Part shown: positions 24,617-34,512 of the stretch, one piece after another
Layout of the letters: every line of letters begins with the position of its first letter
How positions within the stretch are numbered: the stretch's first letter is position 1
The notes under the pieces: model-generated
What the model saw: only the letters and a program-made list of their open reading frames with translations
What the model was told of the DNA's origin: nothing
Databases searched by the model: none
Position numbers and translations under genes: made by a program
From: PXAP01 sp046483315
Lineage (GTDB): Bacteria > Bacteroidota > Bacteroidia > Bacteroidales > PUMT01
Assembly: GCA_046483315.1 (NCBI GenBank)
Contig: JAWODJ010000058.1
Span: forward strand, 1-64,000
DNA length: 64,000 nucleotides
Direction: 5' to 3'

Positions 24617-25834
24617 ATGACCGATAACAGGATACTTGATGTAAGTAAGGATGTTAAATGGATTGGTATACTCGACTATGATATAGTGACCTTTGACATT
24701 GTGATGGAAACAGAATATGGCACTACCTATAATTCATATTTTATAGATGCGGAGAAGAAAACAATAGTTGAAACAACCAAAGCACGTTTCTGGGATACCT
24801 GGCTTGAAAAGATAAAGGCAGTCACCGACCCTTCTGAAATAGAGTATATAATTCTTGATCACACTGAGCCGGATCATTCAGGAAACCTGGAGAACCTGCT
24901 CAGCCTTGCTCCCGGTGCCACTGTGGTGGGCAGCGGGAATGCCATACGGTACCTTGAGGACATTGTTTCGATACCTTTTAAGAGCATGAAGGTAAAAGAT
25001 GGCGACACACTTGACCTTGGAAACAAGACCCTGAAATTTATTTCTGCTCCCAATCTGCACTGGCCCGATACTATATACACATGGCTGGAAGAGGACAAGA
25101 TTCTTTTTACCTGTGATTCATTCGGAGCTCATTTTTGCAAAGAAGAGATGTTTGATGATCTGGTTGATAATTATGATGATTCATTTAAATATTATTTTGA
25201 TGTAATACTCAAGCCATACAGCAAATTCATGCTTAAGGCAATAGAGAAAATCAGACCTCTTGATATCTCTGTCATAGCCACAGGTCACGGACCGGTTTTA
25301 CGGTCGGACTGGAAAAAGTATGTTGACCTTTCGGAGAAATATGCAAGGGAGTACCTCGCCGGTTCAGATCCTGAAGAGAATAATGTTCTTGTTACCTATG
25401 TTTCGGCTTACGGCTATACAAAGCAGATGGCCGAATATATTGCTGAAGGTATCAGGGAAACCGATCCGGGAATCAAGGTTGAGACGGCCGATATTGAAAC
25501 CATGCCTCTGGGTGAACTTGATTCACTGCTTGTCCGCTGCAATGCCCTGCTTGTCGGCTCACCAACCATCAATCAGAATACCCTGCTTCCCGTTTATAAG
25601 CTTTTCGCCCTGATAAATCCTATACGGGACAAGGGTAAACTTGCAGCATCCTTCGGCTCATACGGATGGAGCGGCGAAGCAGTGAATATTATTGAAGGTA
25701 ACCTGAAAAACCTCAAGCTGAAAGTAATTGAAGGTGGCTTTGCCACCAAATTCTTTCCTCATGCAGAAAAAATTGACGAGCTCAGGGAGTTCGGACGACG
25801 GTTCGGCAGAGAGATGGCAGAAAGGGCAAACTAG
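24617..25834 (+). CDS. A-type flavodiiron protein (FprA family)
   Basis: A 405-residue cytoplasmic enzyme that reduces O2 to water or NO to N2O. The N-terminal beta-lactamase-like domain carries the diiron ligands H82-x-E84-x-D86-H87 (HTEPDH), a histidine in NLHWPD, an aspartate in CDSFG and a histidine in GHGP. The C-terminal flavodoxin domain (from about residue 258) begins VLVTYVSAYGYTKQMA, which binds FMN. No rubredoxin is fused, so a separate electron donor is needed. It fits with the bd oxidase and HydF as protection of anaerobic enzymes against oxygen. It converges on, and overlaps by 4 nt, the EamA gene. Confidence 0.93.
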   Translation: MTDNRILDVSKDVKWIGILDYDIVTFDIVMETEYGTTYNSYFIDAEKKTIVETTKARFWDTWLEKIKAVTDPSEIEYIILDHTEPDHSGNLENLLSLAPGATVVGSGNAIRYLEDIVSIPFKSMKVKDGDTLDLGNKTLKFISAPNLHWPDTIYTWLEEDKILFTCDSFGAHFCKEEMFDDLVDNYDDSFKYYFDVILKPYSKFMLKAIEKIRPLDISVIATGHGPVLRSDWKKYVDLSEKYAREYLAGSDPEENNVLVTYVSAYGYTKQMAEYIAEGIRETDPGIKVETADIETMPLGELDSLLVRCNALLVGSPTINQNTLLPVYKLFALINPIRDKGKLAASFGSYGWSGEAVNIIEGNLKNLKLKVIEGGFATKFFPHAEKIDELREFGRRFGREMAERAN

Positions 25835-26772
25835 AGAAAGAAAAGAGCTACCCCGCCAATAGCAACAAATGCTCCCAGAACCTCTTTGGGTGTTATTTTT
25901 TCTTTAAACATTATGACCGAGAAAGGGATGATAATGACGGGGACTATACTCATGATGGTTGCTGCAATGCCTGATGAGGTATATTTTACTGCCAGCAGTG
26001 AAAATGAAACCCCGAGAAAAGGTCCGAAAAATGCGCCTATAGTGAGGCTTGTCATGGCAGGTTTATTCTTAAGGGCAGGCAGAAGCCTGTTCCAACGGCG
26101 CAGGAGGGTATAGATTATCATGAAGCCAAAGAAACCGGTTATAACACGTATCTGTGTTGCTGCAAAGGCATCGTAGCCTTCCATCCCGTATTTGCTCAAT
26201 ACCAGTCCGGTAGCCTGCCCTGTTGCGCCTGCGAATGCCAAAAGCAGACCTGCAACCGGGTATGAAAACCTGAAACTGCTTTTCCTGGTCCTCTTTTCAG
26301 GGTATCCCGGTACCGGCGGGGGAATATCATCTTTTTGCCTGGTAAGCACAACCATGGCAATACCTGCAAAAGTAACTGCCATGCCCGCCAGGCTTTTGGC
26401 CGACATGGTTTCACCCATTATCATCCATCCCACCATGGCCGCTATTGGCGGAGCAAGCGACATTATAAGCATCGAGATACGCGCTCCTACCACTACATAG
26501 GCTCTGAAAAGAAAGAGGTCACCTAGTACAAATCCCACCATGCCTGACAATGACAGCCATATCCAGTTATGGGCACTTGCGCCGGCGGGGAAAAACTGCC
26601 CCCTGCTGAAGGATGTGAATATGCCAAGGAATATAAAGGCCATAAAAAGCCTGATAAGGTTTACAGTTATTGACCCGATCCTTTTGCCTGCCAGTTCAAA
26701 AGCCAGGGCGGTAAAAGCCCAGAAAATTGCAGCCATAAGCGCTGCAAGCTCCCCTGCATGTGTTTGTAGCAT
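25831..26772 (-). CDS. EamA/DMT-family transporter
   Basis: A 313-residue membrane protein with 10 predicted helices arranged as two EamA repeats. The first repeat starts ELAALMAAIFWAFTALAFEL and the second near PVAGLLLAFAGATGQATGLV. A charged loop of about 25 residues separates the halves. The family exports metabolites and drugs, and the substrate cannot be assigned. It is isolated between the flavodiiron gene (convergent) and the AI-2E family gene (divergent). Confidence 0.85.
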   Translation of the reverse strand: MLQTHAGELAALMAAIFWAFTALAFELAGKRIGSITVNLIRLFMAFIFLGIFTSFSRGQFFPAGASAHNWIWLSLSGMVGFVLGDLFLFRAYVVVGARISMLIMSLAPPIAAMVGWMIMGETMSAKSLAGMAVTFAGIAMVVLTRQKDDIPPPVPGYPEKRTRKSSFRFSYPVAGLLLAFAGATGQATGLVLSKYGMEGYDAFAATQIRVITGFFGFMIIYTLLRRWNRLLPALKNKPAMTSLTIGAFFGPFLGVSFSLLAVKYTSSGIAATIMSIVPVIIIPFSVIMFKEKITPKEVLGAFVAIGGVALFFL

Positions 26773-26878
26773 AACAAGTGCTTGATTCAGGGCACGAAGA
26801 TAATCAAACCGATCAGAAAATACCGGAAAAGGAGAATATGAATTTACGGGTAGTATAATGTATTGTCAGTAAAATCCT

Positions 26879-26886
26879 TATTTTTG
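26879..26886 (+). promoter_or_regulatory. -7 element upstream of the AI-2E family gene
   Basis: TATTTTTG matches TAnnTTTG and lies 74 bp before the predicted start. No -33 box at normal spacing is seen. Confidence 0.35.
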
Positions 26887-26960
26887 TTTTATGATTATCA
26901 GTATAGGAAACATGTTTTAATAACAGCCGGTTAATATCCCGGCAGTAAAAGAACAGAGGA

Positions 26961-28085
26961 TTGGATCCACAACCGGAAGCAAAAAGGGGTGTTTTAAAGT
27001 ATATTGCAATAATCCTTGGGGCCGCTGTAATTTTTTTTATAATGTGGTACTTAAGGGCATTGATCTTTTATATACTGATAAGCTTTGTGCTTTCACTGGT
27101 GGGCAGACCGGTAGTGGATATACTTGAAAAGGTAAGATACAAAAGGATAAAGGTGCCCAGGGCGCTGAGTGCATTGCTGGGTGTCTTGTTTTTATGGGGT
27201 GCCTTACTGCTGTTTTTCCGGATTTTTCTTCCCGTTATCGTCACCCAGGCAAGTGAGTTGGCAAATATCAATGCTGATGCGGTGATCTTAAATCTTTATG
27301 AGCCTATTCATCAACTTGAGGTTTTCATGCAGAGGCTTGAGCTTGATGCATTCCGTGATCTGAGTATAACAGAGTTTTTTTCAGAGAAACTCGACTCTGT
27401 TCTTAATGTTGAATTTTTTGCCAGTATATTCGGCTCTGTGGCTACCCTTCTGGGCAATATTTTTATCGCTGCCTTTGCTATTACTTTCATGACCTTTTTC
27501 TTTCTCAAGGATGACCGGCTGTTTCTTGAGGGAATACTGATCTTTGTGCCAACTGAGCAGGAACGGGCAGTAAGGCACGTGATGTCTTCAATCAAGTACC
27601 TGCTGATGCGTTATTTTATAGGTATAATTCTGCAGATCACCTGTATAATCATATTGATTGCCGCGGGGATGCTTATAGTCGGAATTAAATTCAACAACGC
27701 ACTTTTAATAGGTTTACTGGTGGGGGTTTTCAATGTAATTCCCTATATCGGGCCGGTAATAGGTGCCACACTGGGCATTTTCATAGGTATAGTGACCCAT
27801 CTGGAACTCTCATTCTATGCGGAAATGCTGCCCCTGCTATCGTATATGTTACTTGTATTTGTTTGTGTACAGATAATCGACAATATGGTTTTCCAGCCTT
27901 TAATATATGCCAGCAGTGTTCATGCCCACCCTATGGAAATTTTTCTTGTGCTTATGATCGGGGGCAGCACCGCAGGAATTATTGGAATGTTCCTTGCCAT
28001 ACCTGCCTATACAGTTATCAGGGTATTTGCCAAGGAGTTTTTCAATAATTTTAAACTAGTAAAACGATTGACTGAAAAAATTTGA
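26961..28085 (+). CDS. AI-2E family transporter (UPF0118/PerM-like)
   Basis: A 374-residue membrane protein with about 7-8 helices and the long soluble insert typical of the family (about residues 95-150). The conserved end VFQPLIYASSVHAHPMEIFLVLMIGG is followed by GMFLAIP. Relatives export the autoinducer AI-2 or other small solutes, but many are uncharacterised. An in-frame stop at 26946 and the absence of an ATG before the first helix force the TTG at 26961 as start. The next gene begins about 50 nt later on the same strand. Confidence 0.85.
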   Translation: MDPQPEAKRGVLKYIAIILGAAVIFFIMWYLRALIFYILISFVLSLVGRPVVDILEKVRYKRIKVPRALSALLGVLFLWGALLLFFRIFLPVIVTQASELANINADAVILNLYEPIHQLEVFMQRLELDAFRDLSITEFFSEKLDSVLNVEFFASIFGSVATLLGNIFIAAFAITFMTFFFLKDDRLFLEGILIFVPTEQERAVRHVMSSIKYLLMRYFIGIILQITCIIILIAAGMLIVGIKFNNALLIGLLVGVFNVIPYIGPVIGATLGIFIGIVTHLELSFYAEMLPLLSYMLLVFVCVQIIDNMVFQPLIYASSVHAHPMEIFLVLMIGGSTAGIIGMFLAIPAYTVIRVFAKEFFNNFKLVKRLTEKI

Positions 28086-28134
28086 TAAATTGCAGTATGA
28101 GGACCGCTATTTTGCCTGTCAAACCTGGTTTAAG

Positions 28135-28758
28135 ATGAACAATTTTCTGCGTGTTTTAACTGTTTTTTTCTTCCTCCTGCCCGGAACATATCTGAATGCC
28201 CAGATTGACTATTTGTCTTTTAATCATGAAACCGATGATCTGGCTTCCTATCTTATTACTTTCAGAAGTTATTATTATTCCTCTGCAGGCTCCTCAGTTT
28301 ATTTCTCCATGGATGACACTCTCAGGTACAGTTTTGAGTGGGACTTCGGGAACGGGGAAACCGGCATCTACCCGGTCGTGATGCATCGTTATGCTGCAGC
28401 AGGAATCTATGAGGTCAGCCTGACAGTTACCGATCTTACCGATCCCTCGCTGGTATTTACCGAAAGAATTCAGGTTACAGTTGATGATTCTTTTGAGGTG
28501 CCCAATGTATTCACACCCGATGGTGATGGTATAAATGACCAGTTCGTTGTCAGGTCAAACGGTGTAACACCGCTGGCAATAACTGTTTTTGACAGGGGCG
28601 GAAGCATAGTTTACCGCCACAGCTCACCTTTGATTAACTGGGACGGCAGAACCGCCGGGGGCACAAGGGTGAAACCGGGTGTTTACTATTATATTATCAC
28701 CTCTTCAGAGCCACTTTACAACAGGAATGGTTTTATTCATATCTTTTATGACAGGTGA
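28135..28758 (+). CDS. Small secreted PKD-domain protein with type IX (type B) sorting domain
   Basis: A 207-residue protein with a signal peptide (hydrophobic VLTVFFFLLPGTYLNA) and Gln as the likely first mature residue. A PKD-like fold (FEWDFGNGE ... YAAAGIYEVSLTVTD) follows. The C-terminal domain is of gliding-motility/T9SS type B (VPNVFTPDGDGINDQF ... VFDRGGSIVYR ... WDGRTAGGTRVKPGVYYYII). It is much shorter than usual type B cargo, where the sorting domain follows large repeat arrays. I use the ATG at 28135, because the open frame begins with a TTG at 28090. It precedes the alternative complex III operon but is separated from it by 160-240 bp. Confidence 0.85.
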   Translation: MNNFLRVLTVFFFLLPGTYLNAQIDYLSFNHETDDLASYLITFRSYYYSSAGSSVYFSMDDTLRYSFEWDFGNGETGIYPVVMHRYAAAGIYEVSLTVTDLTDPSLVFTERIQVTVDDSFEVPNVFTPDGDGINDQFVVRSNGVTPLAITVFDRGGSIVYRHSSPLINWDGRTAGGTRVKPGVYYYIITSSEPLYNRNGFIHIFYDR

Positions 28759-28922
28759 TACAACTTTTTTTGTCATAGCCGGCTCAACATATCTTTTATG
28801 CCGTATAGATTAATAGAAGTATATCCACACATGTATATTAATTCTTATTCTAAATTACTCATAAACTCATTATTGAGTATGAATGATAAATATTTTATTT
28901 TATATATTTATCCGGATTTTTT

Positions 28923-30173
28923 ATGTGCGGCAGGATCAGACACATGGCTATGCAGCCGGGACCCTCTAAATCAGGCAACATTAACCGATACAGATTTGTA
29001 ATGCAAAATACAGCCCCCGACAGCAGAAGATTATGCAGGCCCTTGTTCCTGTTTTTTTTTCTTCTTGTTTTATACCCTTTTTTTTCATCATCGGTTAATG
29101 TCTCTGCCGGGAAGCCATTGCAGGATGAGGCAGGCAAAGCATCAGATACAGTTACCGGCGATGATATAAAAAGGGGAGGGCGACTTTTTCAGGGACTTTT
29201 GCCTCCCGGACCCGGTGCCTCATCCTGTGCATCATGCCATAATGTAAACCCTGTTGACAGCTTTAACTGGAATCCTTCGGCTTATGAGATTGCCCGCCTC
29301 TATAAGGATAAGACAGCGGAAGAACTTGAAGCTGTTGTTATGGAACCGGCAACTGCTAAGATGACCGAAGTTCATGTTGACTACGAACTTTCCGGTGAGG
29401 ATTTTGTCGTTATCAAGGCCTGGATGGATGATTTTTCAAAGCGGGGGATGGAGGAAAGACCTGTAATTAACAGGCTGCTGCTTTTTTTGCTGATGCTTGT
29501 GATTTTTTTAGCTGCAATTGCTGACCTGGCCATCTTCAGGAAGATACCCTTAAAACTTGTTCATCTTGCAGTTATTCTGGGGACAGGACTTTTTATGGTA
29601 AAAACCATTGCACATGAGGCTGTTGCACTGGGACGCTCTCAGTATTACGAGCCGGACCAGCCGGTAAAATTTTCACACAGGGTTCATGCCGATGAAAATC
29701 AAACAGACTGCCTCTACTGCCATTCCCTGGCAGAATATTCTCACCAGGCAGGTATACCCTCCACTTCGCAATGCATGAACTGCCATATCATAGTGCGTGA
29801 GGGATCAAATTCAGGGCGTTTTGAGATCAACAAGCTTGTGCGGGCCTACGAAAGTGAATTACCGGTGAGATGGATCAGGGTTCATAATTTACCGGATCAT
29901 GTATTTTTCTCACATGCCCAGCATGTGGGGGCTGCCGGACTTGATTGTTCGGAGTGTCATGGAGAGGTGGAAACAATGGACAGGCTCATGCAGGTAAGTG
30001 ATCTCTCCATGGGCTGGTGCCTGGATTGCCATCGCAGCACGGAGGTGGATATTTTAAACAATGAATTTTACTCGGTTTATATGCAGCTGAGGGAGGATGT
30101 CAGGACCGGCAGGATTGATCTTGTCACTGCCCGTGAGACCGGTGGAACGGAATGCATGAAATGTCACTACTGA
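28923..30173 (+). CDS. actA: Alternative complex III, multihaem cytochrome c subunit ActA
   Basis: A 416-residue periplasmic/membrane cytochrome with six CxxCH haem sites: CASCH, CLYCH, CMNCH, CSECH, CLDCH and CMKCH. The first lies in an N-terminal monohaem-like domain with a candidate axial Met in PATAKMTEVH. Two membrane helices separate it from the five-haem ActA domain. Alternative complex III oxidises menaquinol and passes electrons to cytochrome c or oxidase. A signal/anchor helix follows a positively charged N-terminus. Starts at 28923 or 29001 are both possible. It overlaps actB by one base and heads the operon actABCDEF. Confidence 0.93.
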   Translation: MCGRIRHMAMQPGPSKSGNINRYRFVMQNTAPDSRRLCRPLFLFFFLLVLYPFFSSSVNVSAGKPLQDEAGKASDTVTGDDIKRGGRLFQGLLPPGPGASSCASCHNVNPVDSFNWNPSAYEIARLYKDKTAEELEAVVMEPATAKMTEVHVDYELSGEDFVVIKAWMDDFSKRGMEERPVINRLLLFLLMLVIFLAAIADLAIFRKIPLKLVHLAVILGTGLFMVKTIAHEAVALGRSQYYEPDQPVKFSHRVHADENQTDCLYCHSLAEYSHQAGIPSTSQCMNCHIIVREGSNSGRFEINKLVRAYESELPVRWIRVHNLPDHVFFSHAQHVGAAGLDCSECHGEVETMDRLMQVSDLSMGWCLDCHRSTEVDILNNEFYSVYMQLREDVRTGRIDLVTARETGGTECMKCHY

Positions 30174-33130
30174 TGGAAAAAAAATACTGGAAAAGCCTGG
30201 ATGATCTCAATAACAGTCCCCAAAAAGACTATACAGAAGATCATCTTTACGTGAATAAAAATGAGATGGCTGACCTGGTTGAGGAAAAATCTCTGAATGC
30301 ATCCTCTTCCCGGCGGGATTTTCTGAAGCTTTGCGGGTTCAGCATTGCCACTTCGGCTTTCATTGCAGGCTGTGAACGCCCTGTACAAAAGGCCATACCC
30401 TACTTTTTTAAGCCTGAAGAGGTCACTCCCGGCCAGGCTAATTATTATGCCAGCAGCTTTTTTGACGGCGATGATTACGGCAGTATTCTCGTCAAGGTGC
30501 GCGACGGGCGTCCTATAAAGATCGAAGGGAACGATCTGTCTGTCTTGTCCGGCGGCAGGGCATCTGCCAGGATTCAATCCACCGTTCTTGAGCTTTATGA
30601 CACGGCCCGTTTCAGGCAGCCCCTGGAAAACGGCACCGCCTCAGGGTGGGAATATGTTGACGGCAAGGTTATTCAGGGATTAGACTATGCCTCATCATCG
30701 GGAGGGAAAACAGTTCTTCTTACCGGCACAGTCATCAGTCCCTCTACAGAATCAATTATCAGGGATTTCCTGGATGAGAAACCCCGTTCGGAATGGATCC
30801 AGTACGATTCGCTTTCTTTCTCGGCAATGCTGGAGGCCAACAATTTGTGTTTCAACAGGAAGGTGATCCCTTACATGCATTTTGACAGGGCGGATATGAT
30901 AGTGGGTTTTGGAGCTGATTTTCTTGGAACATGGCTGATGCCGGTCACTTTTGCAGGTCAGTATGCCCGGGGAAGAAGGGTGTCAGAGGAGAACCCCCGG
31001 ATGTCGAGGCATATCCAGCTCGAAAGTTGTATGACAATAACCGGTGCGGCAGCAGATGAACGGATTCCTGTAAAGCCCTCACAGGTTAAACATGTTCTCC
31101 GATACCTGTATGACCGGATCAGGGGTGCCACACCCGACTCAGTGCCCGGGTTTGATGTGACACTTGACAGGATTGCTTCTGAAATGGAGGAGAACAGGGG
31201 ACGGTCGCTGCTGGTATGCGGTTATAATGACATTGATGCCCAGGTTCTTGTTAATGGCATTAACTACCTGCTCGGCAATTACGGCCGGGTGATAGATTTC
31301 ACTTCACCCGTGAGGCTCCGGCGCGGTGAAGATGCCGCAATTGAGAGGCTGATAGGTGAAATGAACAGCGGTGAGGTGTCGGCACTGATAATACACAATG
31401 TTAATCCTGTTTTTGACCATCCTGACGGTCAAGCATTCGCAAAAGGAATGGAGATGGTCGGACTTAAAATATCGCTGGCCGCGGCGATGGATGAAACATC
31501 AGCCCTGTGCGATTTTGTCTGCCCGGACAGCCATTATCTTGAATCATGGGGTGATGCGATGCCTGTAACCGGGCAGTACAGCCTGCAGCAGCCTGTGATC
31601 AGACCCCTGGGCGATACACGGCAGATGCAGGACAGCCTTCTTAAATGGTCGGGTGAGGAGGATGATTACCATACATATCTTAAAAATTTCTGGCAAAGAT
31701 CTGTTTTTGGTCTGCCGGAAGCCGGAAAAGTGTTTGATGATCGCTGGAACGACTGTCTGCAAAAGGGTGTGTTCACTGCAGATATTCCGGAAGGTCAGCA
31801 GCCCTCATTAAACGACAGTTATCTTGCAGGGATCTCACCGGAAACCGTTATGCCTGAAGGGGAAGGTTCTCTTGAAATGGAGATCATCCAGAGTATTGCC
31901 GTGGGAAGTGGTAAACATGCCAATAACCCATGGCTGCAGGAACTGCCCGACCCTCTGTCTAAGGTTAGCTGGAGCAACTACCTGGCTGTTTCTCCTTCCG
32001 ATGCCGAAGATCTTTTGATTGAAACCGGAGATATTGTCAGGATAGATGGTGATATCAGGATACCCGTCCTGGTGCAGCCAGGCCAGGCTGCCGGCACTGT
32101 GTCGGCAGCAATGGGTTATGGACGGAGGATTGCCGGTAAGGTTGCCGAAGGGGTGGGGGTCAATGTAATGCCCTTGTCCGGATTTACAGACGGCCGCATA
32201 GATTACCGTGGCAGAATCACCTCTTTTGAAAAAACGGGTGAGAGACAAAAAATGGCACTTTCGCAAACACACCATTCGATGGAGGGCCGGGCAATAGTGC
32301 GGGAAACCAGTCTGGAGGAATATCGAATCAATCCTTATGCCGGCAATGAGATGCGTCAAAAAATACAGGATCATATGTATACCCTGTATGATGAGGTGAA
32401 ATTTGAAGGTCTGCACTGGGCTATGGCTATTGATCTTAATGCCTGCACCGGTTGCAGCGCATGTGTAATTGCATGCCAGGCCGAAAACAATATTCCCGTC
32501 GTGGGAAAGGAAGAGGTTTACAGGAGGCGCATTATGCACTGGATGAGGATAGACAGGTACTTTTCCGGCGAGAAAGATAATCCGTCGGTCCACTTCATTC
32601 CGGTCATGTGCCAGCATTGTGACAATGCCCCGTGTGAGAATGTCTGCCCGGTGGCAGCCACCAACCACAGTGATGAAGGAGTTAACCAGATGACATATGT
32701 ACGCTGTATCGGGACCAAATATTGTATCAACAACTGCCCATACAAAGTGAGACGGTTCAACTGGTTCAACTACGCACGGAGTGATGATTACAACACTTAT
32801 ATGAACGATGAAACGGGACGGATGGTGCTCAACCCCGATGTTACCGTCAGGGAGAGGGGGGTTGTTGAAAAGTGCTCCTTCTGTATTCAGCGTATCCAGG
32901 AGGCAAAGATCAGGGCAAAGACTGAGAACAGGGTTCTGAAGGATAATGAGATCATGCCGGCATGTGTGCAGACCTGTCCGTCAAAGGCAATAGTCTTTGG
33001 AAATATAGCTGATGAAAACAGCAGGATAGCGGAAATTTTCAGGGATAAGCGCAACTATCACCTTCTTGAAGAGCTCCATACATTGCCTTCGGTAGGTTAT
33101 CTTACAAGGATAAAGAATAAACAAAGCTGA
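30173..33130 (+). CDS. actB: Alternative complex III, molybdopterin-oxidoreductase-like iron-sulfur subunit ActB
   Basis: A 985-residue subunit. The N-terminus YWKSLDDLNN is followed by a Tat-type signal (SRRDFLKLCGF, RR at 47-48) ending in a lipobox with C67, so it is probably exported folded and lipid-anchored. A large domain resembling molybdopterin oxidoreductases follows, which in this family does not bind the cofactor. The C-terminal iron-sulfur domain has four cysteine groups: CTGCSACVIAC, CQHCDNAPCENVC, CIGTKYCINNC and CSFC...CVQTC. Start ATG 30173 overlaps the actA stop (TGATG). Confidence 0.95.
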   Translation: MEKKYWKSLDDLNNSPQKDYTEDHLYVNKNEMADLVEEKSLNASSSRRDFLKLCGFSIATSAFIAGCERPVQKAIPYFFKPEEVTPGQANYYASSFFDGDDYGSILVKVRDGRPIKIEGNDLSVLSGGRASARIQSTVLELYDTARFRQPLENGTASGWEYVDGKVIQGLDYASSSGGKTVLLTGTVISPSTESIIRDFLDEKPRSEWIQYDSLSFSAMLEANNLCFNRKVIPYMHFDRADMIVGFGADFLGTWLMPVTFAGQYARGRRVSEENPRMSRHIQLESCMTITGAAADERIPVKPSQVKHVLRYLYDRIRGATPDSVPGFDVTLDRIASEMEENRGRSLLVCGYNDIDAQVLVNGINYLLGNYGRVIDFTSPVRLRRGEDAAIERLIGEMNSGEVSALIIHNVNPVFDHPDGQAFAKGMEMVGLKISLAAAMDETSALCDFVCPDSHYLESWGDAMPVTGQYSLQQPVIRPLGDTRQMQDSLLKWSGEEDDYHTYLKNFWQRSVFGLPEAGKVFDDRWNDCLQKGVFTADIPEGQQPSLNDSYLAGISPETVMPEGEGSLEMEIIQSIAVGSGKHANNPWLQELPDPLSKVSWSNYLAVSPSDAEDLLIETGDIVRIDGDIRIPVLVQPGQAAGTVSAAMGYGRRIAGKVAEGVGVNVMPLSGFTDGRIDYRGRITSFEKTGERQKMALSQTHHSMEGRAIVRETSLEEYRINPYAGNEMRQKIQDHMYTLYDEVKFEGLHWAMAIDLNACTGCSACVIACQAENNIPVVGKEEVYRRRIMHWMRIDRYFSGEKDNPSVHFIPVMCQHCDNAPCENVCPVAATNHSDEGVNQMTYVRCIGTKYCINNCPYKVRRFNWFNYARSDDYNTYMNDETGRMVLNPDVTVRERGVVEKCSFCIQRIQEAKIRAKTENRVLKDNEIMPACVQTCPSKAIVFGNIADENSRIAEIFRDKRNYHLLEELHTLPSVGYLTRIKNKQS

Positions 33131-33135
33131 CAGAT

Positions 33136-34512
33136 ATGTACAACACTGCAGTCCGCCCCCCCCTGGTGGAAGGGAAAAAGAGTTACGGGCAGGTTACCGT
33201 CGATATTGCCGGCCCTGCCGAACGAAAGCCTGCAAAGTGGTGGTATGCCGCCATGACCGTGGCAACGCTGGCACTGCTTTTCGGGCTATGGGCAATGTAT
33301 ACCACGGTAGTTGAAGGATTGGGCACATGGGGACTGAATAACTCCGTTGGCTGGGGATGGGATATAATTAATTTCGTATGGTGGATCGGTATAGGGCATG
33401 CAGGAACGGCATTTACAATTTTTCTGATTGTATTTCGTGCCAGATGGGCATCTTCCATTAACCGTGCTGCAGAGGCTATGACTGTTTTTGCCGTTATGAA
33501 TGCAGGATTGTTTCCCGCCCTGCATCTGGGAAGAATATGGCTGATATTTTTTATTTTTCCTTATCCCAATACAAGGGGCCCTCTCTGGGTCAACTTCAAT
33601 TCGCCGCTATTCTGGGATGTGCTGGCAATCACAACCTATTTGCTTCTGTCAGTCACCCTTTGGTATTTTGGTATGATACCCGACCTGGCAACCATGAGGG
33701 ACAGGGCAACATCTAAAATTAAAAAGAGTATCTACGGATTTTTCAGCATGGGCTGGATAGGATCGGTGCAGAACTGGATGCGGTATGAGGCTCTGGCCAA
33801 AATTCTCGGGGGACTGGCGGCGCCGCTGGTTGTGTCAGTGCATACCATTGTGGCACTTGACTTTGCCGTATCGGTGATACCGGGATGGCATACTACCATA
33901 CTGCCACCCTACTTTTTTGTAGGAGCTATATTTTCCGGGTTTGCAATGGTCCTTACCATAATGATACTTATCAGAAAAACTTTTTCGCTGACCGATTTTA
34001 TCACCAGGTCTCACCTGGATTCAATATGCAGGGTTTTGATTTTTGGCAGTATGGTCATAGGACTTGCATATGCCACCGAACTTTTCATAGCATGGTATTC
34101 AGGCAGTGAATATGAATTTTTTACTTTTTTTAAATCACGGGCCACGGGCAAATATTCAACCGCCTTCTGGATCATGGTGGTATGCAATGCCATAATTCCA
34201 CAGTTTTTATGGTCCAGGAGGGTAAGGGGCAGCCTGACCTGGATGCTGGTAATATCAGTTATTATCAATCTGGGCATGTGGTATGAGAGGTTTGTCATAC
34301 TTATATCGTCACTGGCACAGGATTACCTGCCTTCAAGCTGGGTAAGCTACTCGCCCACCATTGTTGATATAGGGATATATGTCGGGACCTTTGGAATATT
34401 TGCCAGCGGAATGCTCCTGTTTGTACGTTTTATACCCATAATTGCCATATCGGAGGTTAAGGGACTGGCGGGCAGAAAAAATGATGATCATAAATCTGAT
34501 AAAGATGCATAA
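33136..34512 (+). CDS. actC: Alternative complex III, NrfD/PsrC-like membrane subunit ActC
   Basis: A 458-residue integral membrane protein with about ten helices. It is one of the two NrfD-like subunits that form the quinol-binding membrane core. Conserved features include the segments GIGHAGTAFTIFLIVFRARW and FPALHLGRIWLIFF, and the histidines that line the quinol site. It starts 5 nt after actB and overlaps actD by 8 nt. Confidence 0.95.
   Translation: MYNTAVRPPLVEGKKSYGQVTVDIAGPAERKPAKWWYAAMTVATLALLFGLWAMYTTVVEGLGTWGLNNSVGWGWDIINFVWWIGIGHAGTAFTIFLIVFRARWASSINRAAEAMTVFAVMNAGLFPALHLGRIWLIFFIFPYPNTRGPLWVNFNSPLFWDVLAITTYLLLSVTLWYFGMIPDLATMRDRATSKIKKSIYGFFSMGWIGSVQNWMRYEALAKILGGLAAPLVVSVHTIVALDFAVSVIPGWHTTILPPYFFVGAIFSGFAMVLTIMILIRKTFSLTDFITRSHLDSICRVLIFGSMVIGLAYATELFIAWYSGSEYEFFTFFKSRATGKYSTAFWIMVVCNAIIPQFLWSRRVRGSLTWMLVISVIINLGMWYERFVILISSLAQDYLPSSWVSYSPTIVDIGIYVGTFGIFASGMLLFVRFIPIIAISEVKGLAGRKNDDHKSDKDA

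Noticed and set aside
31835..32668. 277-codon minus-strand frame inside actB
   Set aside because: Antisense to the iron-sulfur domain of ActB; its Cys/His-rich sequence mirrors the Cys codons of the real gene.
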